From assembly GCA_905193995.1 (NCBI GenBank), contig CAJJQT010000150.1, positions 1 through 5,205 of the forward strand: a stretch of 5,205 nt of DNA, written 5' to 3'. Position 1 is the first letter of the stretch. Each line of letters begins with the position of its first letter. The position numbers were made by a program, and so were the translations under genes. The notes beneath the pieces were generated by a model, which was given only the letters and a program-made list of their open reading frames with translations, was not told the DNA's origin and made no database searches. The DNA comes from an uncultured Porphyromonadaceae bacterium (lineage in GTDB: Bacteria > Bacteroidota > Bacteroidia > Bacteroidales > Muribaculaceae). Shown one piece after another: positions 1 through 5,205 of this stretch.

Positions 1-14
1 TGCACGAGCGTGCA
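1..14. repeat. Inverted repeat at the window edge, probably the inner part of a longer hairpin
   Basis: Bases 1-6 (TGCACG) and 9-14 (CGTGCA) are exact reverse complements separated by AG. The repeat continues to the right as TCCCTAC (15-21). If the missing left flank read GTAGGGA, the whole would be a hairpin with 13-bp arms, a form seen in dispersed intergenic repeats of many bacteria. That extension lies outside the window and is inferred. A T7 run sits at 32-38, but 17 bases separate it from the arm, so this is not a canonical intrinsic terminator. Confidence 0.5.
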
Positions 15-75
15 TCCCTACAAGTACGACGTTTTTTTATGTTTTGCAACACCCTGTTAAGAACAGCGTCACCGG

Positions 76-89
76 CGGAGCCGGCTCCG
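76..89. repeat. Perfect 14-bp palindrome
   Basis: CGGAGCCGGCTCCG is identical to its own reverse complement. It could be a binding site for a dimeric protein, a remnant of a mobile repeat, or chance in GC-rich DNA. No T-run follows on either strand, which argues against a terminator. No function is assigned. Confidence 0.5.
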
Positions 90-111
90 TTGCTTATATA
101 TCAGCCAGATG

Positions 112-179
112 GGCGCAGGTTGATGGCGCAGGCTTTCCGATGGCGCAGGCTTTCCGATGGCGCAGGCTGGAAAGCCTGC
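112..179. repeat. Tandem 17-bp repeat followed by an inverted copy
   Basis: The unit GATGGCGCAGGCTTTCC occurs exactly at 122-138 and 139-155, and its first 13 bases recur at 156-168. The 11 bases GCAGGCTTTCC (145-155) are then mirrored by GGAAAGCCTGC (169-179). An alternative smaller hairpin pairs GCAGGCT (162-168) with AGCCTGC (173-179) around a GGAA loop. The cluster opens with GGCGCAGGTTGATGGCGC (112-129), which recurs near-identically at 188-205 and exactly at 255-272. The head-to-tail plus inverted order resembles a REP-type or slippage-expanded intergenic element; no transposase gene is visible. Confidence 0.75.
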
Positions 180-187
180 TTTCCTGA

Positions 188-249
188 GGCGCAGGCTGAT
201 GGCGCGGTCGATGGCAGGTGGGTGAAGGCGGGGACGCCTTCACTCCATT
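188..249. repeat. Copy 1 of a ~61-bp direct repeat carrying a 9-bp hairpin
   Basis: This copy begins GGCGCAGGCTGATGGCGC and ends CACTCCATT; it matches the next copy (255-315) over nearly its whole length with a few substitutions and a one-base length difference. Inside it, GTGAAGGCG (222-230) and CGCCTTCAC (235-243) form a perfect 9-bp stem around a GGGA loop. No U-tract follows on either strand, so it is not a classical terminator, although it could slow or stabilise the end of the convergent DUF362 transcript. Confidence 0.75.
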
Positions 250-254
250 CGTGG

Positions 255-315
255 GGCGCAGGTTGATGGCGCCGTCGATTGGCGGGGGTGAAGGCGCGGA
301 CGCCTTTACTCCATT
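255..315. repeat. Copy 2 of the ~61-bp direct repeat, adjoining the DUF362 stop codon
   Basis: This copy starts 67 bases after copy 1. Its stem pairs GTGAAGGCG (288-296) with CGCCTTTAC (301-309) around CGGA; one C-to-T change relative to copy 1 leaves a G-U pair in plus-strand RNA or an A-C mismatch in minus-strand RNA. It ends two bases from the last base of the DUF362 stop codon, so on the minus strand it would be the first structure in the 3' untranslated RNA of that gene. Confidence 0.75.
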
Positions 316-317
316 GG

Positions 318-1316
318 TTATTTCAGCTCGACGAGGCGGTATTTCTGGGAGCCGAGGCCGATGCGCTCGGCATGGTCGAGGGTGTGGGTGCCGTGGCGCG
401 ATTCGATACGCTCGATCAGGTGCTTTTTGCCGGGATCTTCGGAGTTGTAGACCATGTCGACGCAGGCGCGGTCAAGCGCCACGGGGTCGAGCGAGGCGAG
501 GATGCCGAGGTCGGCCATCTGCGGCGCTTCGGGATCGCCGTCGCAGTCGCAGTCGACCGAGAGATTGTTGGCGACGCTGATGAAGAGAACATTGTCGCCG
601 GTGTGCTTGAACACAGCCTGGCAGGCTTCGGCCATCGATTCGAGGAAGTCGTCCTGTTCGGCGATGTTCTGCCAGATCTCGGGGGTGTTGCGGGTCTTGC
701 CGGCTGTGTGGATGAAAGTCTTGCCGTCGGCGGAGGCGATGCCGATGGAAACATTCTTCAGCGCGCCGCCGAATCCGCCCATGGCGTGGCCTTTGAAGTG
801 ACTGAGGACGATGAGGAAGTCATAGTCGAGGAAGTGCTTGCCGACGATGTCGTAGGGGATATGACGGACGCTGTCGACGGGAAGTATGGTGTCGCCGTCG
901 GCATCCATGATGTCGATCTTGGCGATGGCTGTGTAGCCGTGTTCCTCGGCGGCCTTGAGGTGCTGTTCGGTAGTTGAACGGTTGCCCTGATATGCGGTGT
1001 TGCACTCGACAATGGTGCCGTTGACCATCTTGACGAGTGGTCCGATGAGCTGCGGGTTGAGCTGGTTGGATTTGTTCGACTCACCGGTCGAGATCTTGAC
1101 AGCGACGTTGCCGGTGGCCTCGCGTCCGAGAGCCTTGTAGATCTTCACCAGATTTTCGGGGGTGATGTCCTTGATATAATATACAACGGGGAGCTCTTCC
1201 CCGGCAGTCTGAGCGGTGGTTTCGGTCTCGGCGGAAGCCTTAGAGCAGGCAGCCGCGCTCATCAGAACGCCCGCGAGCATCAGCGAAGCGAGTTTAGATA
1301 GACTTTTGATTTTCAT
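318..1316 (-). CDS. Exported DUF362 domain protein (putative lipoprotein)
   Basis: This 332-residue protein has a basic N-terminus (K2, K4, K8) and a hydrophobic stretch (about 9-23) ending in SAAAC, so Cys24 may be lipidated. The lipobox is weak because -3 is Ala rather than Leu, and ASA at 27-29 offers an alternative signal peptidase I site. Residues about 45-330 match the DUF362 family: VAVKISTGE near 71-79, a His/Gly/Lys-rich core LSHFKGHAMGG to ALKN (171-188), the acidic cysteine pair VDCDCDG (254-260), and SLDPVALDRACVDMV (275-289). DUF362 is often joined to ferredoxin domains or found beside iron-sulfur proteins, but its reaction is not established. No CxxCxxCxxxC ferredoxin motif is present here, so this is the stand-alone form. 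The start ATG lies 18 bases after the receptor stop, with no evident Shine-Dalgarno sequence, and the two genes are likely co-transcribed. Family assignment is fairly secure; function is unknown. Confidence 0.88.
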   Translation of the reverse strand: MKIKSLSKLASLMLAGVLMSAAACSKASAETETTAQTAGEELPVVYYIKDITPENLVKIYKALGREATGNVAVKISTGESNKSNQLNPQLIGPLVKMVNGTIVECNTAYQGNRSTTEQHLKAAEEHGYTAIAKIDIMDADGDTILPVDSVRHIPYDIVGKHFLDYDFLIVLSHFKGHAMGGFGGALKNVSIGIASADGKTFIHTAGKTRNTPEIWQNIAEQDDFLESMAEACQAVFKHTGDNVLFISVANNLSVDCDCDGDPEAPQMADLGILASLDPVALDRACVDMVYNSEDPGKKHLIERIESRHGTHTLDHAERIGLGSQKYRLVELK

Positions 1317-1334
1317 ATTAATGATGTTGAATGG

Positions 1335-3188
1335 TTAAATATTCACTTTAAACCCGCCCATGGCGTTGAATCCGGGCATGTCGTAGCCGCGGTTGATGAC
1401 GTAGCGGGCGTCGGTGACATTGTTGAGCTCCACGAACAGGTTGAGGTACTTCACAACCTGATAGCCTAACTTCAGATCAAGTGTCGCATAAGACTGACAG
1501 TCAACGGTCGGCGCGACATAAAGGCGCGACACACCCTTGAGGGTGGCGTCGACCGTGAAGGGGCGGAACGGGCGGTATGAGGCACCGATGAAGTACTGAT
1601 GGCGCGGGGCGCCCGTAAGGTTGTCGAGCGATGAATGCAGGTAGCTGTACGAGGCGCGTAGTGACAGATTGTCGAGTGGCATCGAGCGGGCCGTCAGTTC
1701 AACGCCCTTGTTGATGAACCGGCCGGTGTTGACGTTCATCATGTCGACCTGCTGGATCATATCCGTGCCGTGGGCGTAGTAGAAGGTGAGATCGGCGCTG
1801 AGGTAGCGTGAGAAGGATTTGGCAACCGATATTTCATAGTTGAGCATCTTCTCGGGGTTGAGGTCGGGGTTTGCGAAGCGGTAGAGATAAAGCTCGCGGA
1901 ATGAGGGGTTGCGGTAGCCCATCGACACGGACCCCTTCAGAGTGAGTCCGTGGCCGGGATTAACGGTGAGACCGCCCTGCGGGATGACGCGGGTGCCGAA
2001 TTTATTGCTCGAAGCGACGCGCATGCCGGCCGAAACCACGATCAGTCGGCTTAATAGCCCTTGCGAGAGAGTCAGGTACGGCGAATACTCGGCGATGAAC
2101 TTGCGGCTGATGGTGCCGAGCGAGCCGGGCTTATGCGCGTTGCCGCCCGACATGGGAATCTTGCCCGTGTAGCGGTTGAAGTCGAAGCCCACGGTGGCGT
2201 CGGCCTCGGTCCAGGGTATGAAATTCTGATATGCGAGGATGCCGAAGCGGTCGTCGAGGCTGTGGAAGTGGCGCGGGTCGTCGATGAAGTGATTTCCGTA
2301 GCTGTAATAAACGCGGATGCAGCCGTCGGTCGAGGCATAGGAGTTGCTGACCGCCAGCGAGGCCTCGCCTCGGGTGACATCCTGCCGGTATATGGCTGTG
2401 GAAGTGGGGTCGGAGAGAGTGGGGTAGATCGGATCGTTGCCCTTGAAGTTGGTGATGGTATAGTCGGCCGTGGCCTTCCAACTGTCGGAGAAGGCGTAGG
2501 CGACCTTGCCGTAGGCGCCGCCCTCCCTGAAGTCGAAATTGTCGACGTTGCCGTCGGTGCGGTCGTACGAGAGCGACACGAGAGCCGAGAACCGGCCGCA
2601 GGCGGCAGTGGCCGTAAGGGCGTTCTGCCAGGTGTTGTAAGAGCCGAATTTGCTTGTCAGGGATGCGTGAATGCCGTCGCCGAGGGGCCGGCGGGTGATC
2701 ACGTTTATGACGCCGGCCATGGCGTTCGAGCCATAAAGTACCGATCCGGGGCCGCGTAGGACCTCGACGCGCTGCACGTACTCCTTATTATATATATCGG
2801 CCACATGGTGCGAGTAGATGCCGGCGAACTGAGGCTGTCCGTCGACCATCATCAGCACGGCGCTGGCGCGGTCGCCGCCGACGCCGCGCATCTTGATGTG
2901 TCCCGAGCCGCCGTTGCTGACGCCGAAGCCGAGGATGCCGCGCTGCGTGACGAACAGGCTCGGGACGTCGCCCGAAAGGACGGACAGAACGTCGGACGAC
3001 GATGAAGCTTCGAGCTGAGGTCGGCCGATGACAGAAACGGTGTATGGCAGGAGATTCGGGCTGACGGCACTGTTGGAACCGGTGACGACGACCTCGCGGA
3101 GCTGTTCGGGAGCGACGGAGTCGGTCCGAGTCCGGCCGAATGACGGCATGGCGGCAAGAAACATTAATGCTGCGATGAACTTCTTCAT
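1335..3188 (-). CDS. TonB-dependent outer-membrane receptor (BtuB/siderophore-receptor type)
   Basis: This is a ligand-gated outer-membrane porin powered by TonB. The ATG at 3188 is chosen because MKKFIAALMFLAAMPSFG is a good signal peptide (cleavage near residue 18) and because the longer frame would start at a TTG (3215) lying inside the -7 promoter element. The 617-residue product has a TonB-box-like REVVVTG (31-37), a plug domain (about 40-165) with IKMRG (98-102), VDGQP (115-119) and VEVLRGPGSVLYGSNAMAGV (141-160), and then a beta-barrel. The barrel carries the family signature YRNPSFRELY to NPEKMLNYE (425-452) and a conserved C-terminal NNVTDARYV (589-597). The last residue is Ile, not the usual aromatic. 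There is no N-terminal carboxypeptidase-regulatory domain and no SusD partner, so glycan uptake is unlikely. Length and layout resemble receptors for cobalamin, siderophores or other small ligands; the ligand is not determinable here. Confidence 0.93.
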   Translation of the reverse strand: MKKFIAALMFLAAMPSFGRTRTDSVAPEQLREVVVTGSNSAVSPNLLPYTVSVIGRPQLEASSSSDVLSVLSGDVPSLFVTQRGILGFGVSNGGSGHIKMRGVGGDRASAVLMMVDGQPQFAGIYSHHVADIYNKEYVQRVEVLRGPGSVLYGSNAMAGVINVITRRPLGDGIHASLTSKFGSYNTWQNALTATAACGRFSALVSLSYDRTDGNVDNFDFREGGAYGKVAYAFSDSWKATADYTITNFKGNDPIYPTLSDPTSTAIYRQDVTRGEASLAVSNSYASTDGCIRVYYSYGNHFIDDPRHFHSLDDRFGILAYQNFIPWTEADATVGFDFNRYTGKIPMSGGNAHKPGSLGTISRKFIAEYSPYLTLSQGLLSRLIVVSAGMRVASSNKFGTRVIPQGGLTVNPGHGLTLKGSVSMGYRNPSFRELYLYRFANPDLNPEKMLNYEISVAKSFSRYLSADLTFYYAHGTDMIQQVDMMNVNTGRFINKGVELTARSMPLDNLSLRASYSYLHSSLDNLTGAPRHQYFIGASYRPFRPFTVDATLKGVSRLYVAPTVDCQSYATLDLKLGYQVVKYLNLFVELNNVTDARYVINRGYDMPGFNAMGGFKVNI

Positions 3189-3212
3189 TGTACAAATTTT
3201 GGTTTTCGCGTG

Positions 3213-3244
3213 CAAAATTACAATTTATTCCTTTAACTACCAAA
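3213..3244 (-). promoter_or_regulatory. Bacteroidota-type promoter for the receptor-DUF362 operon
   Basis: On the minus strand, TTTG (3244-3241) is followed by exactly 20 bases and then TAATTTTG (3220-3213). This fits the Bacteroides -33 TTTG and -7 TAnnTTTG arrangement used by the primary sigma factor. Transcription would begin a few bases downstream, giving a leader of roughly 20 bases before the ATG at 3188. No riboswitch-sized leader is available. Confidence 0.7.
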
Positions 3245-3345
3245 GGCATAAGAGAAAATGGTAATAAAACCGGCAATTTGTATAAACGCTTGCGAATAAG
3301 CTGATAAAAAAAGTTAAACGGCGATGCCGACACTTTGATATTTGC

Positions 3346-3353
3346 TAACTTTG
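3346..3353 (+). promoter_or_regulatory. Probable -7 element for the iron-sulfur protein operon
   Basis: TAACTTTG matches the Bacteroidota TAnnTTTG consensus and lies 19 bases before the ATG at 3373, implying a very short leader. I find no TTTG at the expected 19-21 base distance upstream; the TTTGs at 3334-3337 and 3341-3344 are too close. The promoter may therefore be weak or activator-dependent. This is inference from one matching element. Confidence 0.5.
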
Positions 3354-3372
3354 CAGCAACAAACCAATCGCT

Positions 3373-4908
3373 ATGCTACGCTATACAAGAATATTCTTAG
3401 CAACCGTAAGCCTCCTGGCAGTCGCGCTTCTGTTCATAGACGTGACAGGATTTGCGGCCGTCCACTGGGCGTGGATGGCCAAATGGCAGCTGGTGCCGGC
3501 GCTGCTTTCGCTGAATATCGTGATAATACTGATACTCGTGGCGCTGACGCTGACGCTGGGTCGCGTGTACTGCTCGGTGATCTGTCCGCTCGGCATATAT
3601 CAGGATGCCGTCAACCGCCTGCGGAACGCGACCCTTGGCAAGAAGAAGCGCAAGGCGGGTCGCTTCCGCTACCATGGAAGCCACAGGCGGCTGCGCCATG
3701 TGTTTCTCGGCATTTTCGTCGTGCTGATCGCCTGCGGATTTGTCGCAGGTGTCGGGACGTCGTATGCCTCGCTGATAGAACCTTACGGGGCATTCGGCCG
3801 CATGATGACATGGCTTGTGCGCCCCGGCGCCGCAGAGCTGAACAATGCCGTGGCCGATGCGATGAACGCCGAGGGCAACTACCTGCTGTTCACGGCAAGG
3901 CAATTGCCGCTGTCGGTGCCGCTGCTTGCTGTGGCCGCCCTGACCTTCATGACGGTGACGTGGCTGGCCTGGACGGGCGGCCGCACGTACTGCAACAGCG
4001 TGTGCCCGGTAGGCACGGTACTCGGCTACCTGTCGAAGTATTCGTGGCTGAAGCCGGTGATCGACACCGACAAATGTATCCGCTGCGGCGCCTGCGCGCG
4101 CCACTGCAAGGCTTCGTGCATCGACTCGAAGAACCATAAGATCGACTACACGCGGTGCGTGACGTGCTTCGACTGCCTGAGCCACTGCACTGAAGGGGCA
4201 ATCAGATATGTCCACAAGCCTGCCGCAAACGACGATAAACCGAAGGATAAGGATCCCCGGGCCGACACGAAGCGGCGCGCATTCCTGGCCGGAGGCATGA
4301 TGGCGGCGGGAGCAGTAGCCGCCAAGGCCGTGAAGTCGGCCACCGACGGCGGCCTGGCGCCCATGAAAACGAAGAAACAGCCTGTCAGGGAAGTGGCAGT
4401 GACACCAGCGGGCTCAGTGGGAGCCAAGTGGCTCGCCGAGCACTGCATCGCGTGCCAACTGTGCATCACCAACTGCACGAGCGGGCTGCTGCGTCCGTCG
4501 ACCGACCCGGCCACATTCATGCAGCCGGTGATGAGTTTTACCGAGGGCTTCTGCCGCCCCGAGTGCACCCGTTGCGCCGACATATGCCCGGCCGGCGCGA
4601 TTCAGCCGATAGACCGCGAGACCAAGAGCTCGACAAAGATCGGCACGGCCGTGGTCGACCTCAAATCGTGCATCTCGGCCGCCTACGGGCAGAAATGCGG
4701 CAACTGCTCGACGCGCTGCCCGGCAGGCGCCATCGCCATGATACCCGTCAGCGAGAGCGACAGCCGGCTGAGGCCGCTCGTCGACGCCGAAGCCTGCATA
4801 GGCTGCGGCTCGTGCGAATACCACTGCCCGGTCGGGAAGACGGGCAGCATCCGCGCCGAATATCCGGCCATCCACGTCGAGGGCCTCGACATACACCGTA
4901 CAATCTAA
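3373..4908 (+). CDS. Membrane polyferredoxin, NapH-NapG-like fusion with six predicted [4Fe-4S] clusters
   Basis: This 511-residue protein probably passes electrons from quinol or a cytoplasmic donor to the periplasm. The first half resembles NapH: hydrophobic helices near 7-29, 39-62, 108-129 and 180-200, the two family motifs C67-SVI-CP and C207-NSV-CP, then two ferredoxin motifs (C235/238/241/245 and C262/265/268/272). A charged linker (282-300) leads to a twin-arginine sequence TKRRAFL (299-305) and a short hydrophobic segment (303-320), which looks like an internal Tat signal. The second half resembles NapG/MauM, with four cluster motifs: C358/361/364/368, C394/398/401/405, C433/442/445/449 (with the NapG-like long first spacing) and C475/478/481/485. 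The first two clusters should be cytoplasmic and the last four periplasmic. It is followed after 12 bases by an exported aldo/keto reductase, its likely electron acceptor or partner. No nap nitrate reductase subunit is in view, so NapHG describes homology, not nitrate reduction. Confidence 0.9.
   Translation: MLRYTRIFLATVSLLAVALLFIDVTGFAAVHWAWMAKWQLVPALLSLNIVIILILVALTLTLGRVYCSVICPLGIYQDAVNRLRNATLGKKKRKAGRFRYHGSHRRLRHVFLGIFVVLIACGFVAGVGTSYASLIEPYGAFGRMMTWLVRPGAAELNNAVADAMNAEGNYLLFTARQLPLSVPLLAVAALTFMTVTWLAWTGGRTYCNSVCPVGTVLGYLSKYSWLKPVIDTDKCIRCGACARHCKASCIDSKNHKIDYTRCVTCFDCLSHCTEGAIRYVHKPAANDDKPKDKDPRADTKRRAFLAGGMMAAGAVAAKAVKSATDGGLAPMKTKKQPVREVAVTPAGSVGAKWLAEHCIACQLCITNCTSGLLRPSTDPATFMQPVMSFTEGFCRPECTRCADICPAGAIQPIDRETKSSTKIGTAVVDLKSCISAAYGQKCGNCSTRCPAGAIAMIPVSESDSRLRPLVDAEACIGCGSCEYHCPVGKTGSIRAEYPAIHVEGLDIHRTI
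4267..4332 (+). other. Internal twin-arginine (Tat) signal-like segment within the iron-sulfur protein
   Basis: Residues 299-305 read TKRRAFL, close to the Tat consensus S/T-R-R-x-F-L-K, and are followed by an Ala/Gly-rich hydrophobic stretch to about residue 320. The segment sits exactly at the junction between the NapH-like and NapG-like halves, where a separate NapG would have its N-terminal Tat signal. An AKA motif at 317-319 might permit cleavage, or the segment may stay as a fifth membrane anchor; I cannot tell which. Confidence 0.75.
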
Positions 4909-4920
4909 ACTCCGAGCAAG

Positions 4921-5205
4921 ATGAAATCAGACAACAGCATATCAAGGCGCGACTTCATGAAACTGGCGGCCCTGGCCGCTGCCGGCATCGGCCTCGGCGG
5001 ATGCTCGCGGGACAGCGGCGAAGGGCATAAGAAGACCGGTGAGATGACTTTGCGCGAGAATCCCAATACGGGCGACAAAGTATCGGTGCTCGGCTACGGC
5101 TGCATGCGTCTGCCGACCGTCACCGGCCAGAGCGCGCAGAAAGACAACGCCGACATCGACCAGGACGAGGTCAACCGCCAGGTCGACTACGCCCTGGAAC
5201 ACGGC
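4921..5205 (+). CDS. Tat-exported lipoprotein of the aldo/keto reductase family (N-terminal part, cut by the window edge)
   Basis: Only the first 95 residues are present; the frame stays open to the window end. The N-terminus has a textbook Tat motif SRRDFMK (8-14), a hydrophobic Ala/Leu/Gly region and a strong lipobox LGGC with Cys28, so the mature protein should be folded in the cytoplasm, exported by Tat and lipid-anchored. After a linker, VSVLGYGCMRLPTV (54-67) and a following IDQDEVNRQVDYALEHG (79-95) match the first strand and first helix of aldo/keto reductases, just before the usual NYFDTA motif. Many Bacteroidales relatives carry a C-terminal ferredoxin domain; whether this one does lies outside the window. 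It begins 12 bases after the iron-sulfur gene stop, indicating one operon. The catalytic Asp-Tyr-Lys-His residues are not yet in view, so activity is unverified. Confidence 0.85.
   Translation, partial: MKSDNSISRRDFMKLAALAAAGIGLGGCSRDSGEGHKKTGEMTLRENPNTGDKVSVLGYGCMRLPTVTGQSAQKDNADIDQDEVNRQVDYALEHG

Larger units (their letters stand above)
1..317. other. Gene-free intergenic region rich in short repeats
   Basis: This 317-base stretch lies downstream of the DUF362 gene and holds no open frame that I believe. It contains an inverted repeat at 1-14, a T7 run at 32-38, a perfect 14-bp palindrome at 76-89, tandem 17-bp units at 122-155, inverted arms at 145-155 and 169-179, and two copies of a roughly 61-bp hairpin-bearing unit at 188-249 and 255-315. 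The one moderately long forward frame (39-266) runs through all of these repeats, and its composition simply reflects them. I see no tRNA, promoter or clear terminator here. Confidence 0.7.

Noticed and set aside
39..266. Forward open frame of 75 codons at the left end
   Set aside because: It runs straight through the repeat cluster, its residues mirror the repeat units, and it has no recognisable domain or promoter.
222..309. The two hairpins as an intrinsic terminator for the DUF362 transcript
   Set aside because: Neither stem is followed by a U-tract in minus-strand RNA, so they are listed as repeats with only a possible 3'-end role.
279..977. Long forward frame (232 codons) antisense to the DUF362 gene
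   Set aside because: The minus-strand frame has clear family motifs; the antisense frame is low-complexity Val/Asp/Gly-rich, typical of a GC-rich shadow.
2061..2759. Long forward frame (232 codons) antisense to the receptor gene
   Set aside because: It lies entirely within the barrel and plug coding region of the receptor, is Val/Gly/Ala-rich, and has no recognisable motif.
3319..3329. CGGC-GAT-GCCG inverted repeat as an operator
   Set aside because: The arms are only 4 bp and it is a single occurrence, well within chance for this composition.
3189..3372. Cobalamin or other riboswitch upstream of the receptor
   Set aside because: The predicted promoter leaves only about 20 bases of leader, and no riboswitch core was seen in the gap.
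3342..4139. Forward frame overlapping the iron-sulfur protein in another frame
   Set aside because: The alternative frame at 3373 carries all cluster motifs and membrane helices; this one is Arg-rich with no domain signature.
3373..4908. True periplasmic nitrate reductase (nap) operon
   Set aside because: No NapA, NapB or NapD coding sequence is in the window, and the next gene is an aldo/keto reductase, so only NapH/NapG homology is claimed.

Overview
The window looks like a piece of a GC-rich Bacteroidales chromosome. A Muribaculaceae-type or Rikenellaceae-type gut anaerobe is plausible, but this is inferred. The support is as follows. Two intergenic promoter elements fit the Bacteroidota -7 consensus TAnnTTTG. 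No start codon is preceded by a convincing Shine-Dalgarno sequence. There is a TonB-dependent receptor next to a putative lipoprotein, and intergenic DNA is crowded with short GC-rich repeats.

Layout: bases 1-317 hold no credible gene. They contain a nest of short direct and inverted repeats, and the first bases look like half of a larger hairpin cut by the window edge. Bases 318-1316 (minus) encode an exported DUF362 protein. Eighteen bases upstream of it, 1335-3188 (minus) encodes a 617-residue TonB-dependent outer-membrane receptor; the two probably form one transcript. A 184-bp gap (3189-3372) carries divergent promoters. On the plus strand, 3373-4908 encodes a membrane iron-sulfur protein that reads as a natural NapH-NapG fusion: four membrane helices, two CxxxCP motifs, two ferredoxin clusters, an internal twin-arginine segment, then four more ferredoxin clusters. 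Twelve bases later, at 4921, begins a Tat-exported, lipid-anchored aldo/keto reductase that runs off the right edge.

Taken together, the four genes suggest an envelope redox module. The receptor would bring a ligand through the outer membrane. The NapHG-like protein would move electrons from the quinone pool or a cytoplasmic donor to periplasmic iron-sulfur clusters. The exported aldo/keto reductase, perhaps with the DUF362 protein, would use them on a substrate. The ligand and substrate cannot be read from the sequence, and the coupling of the two divergent halves is an inference from position.
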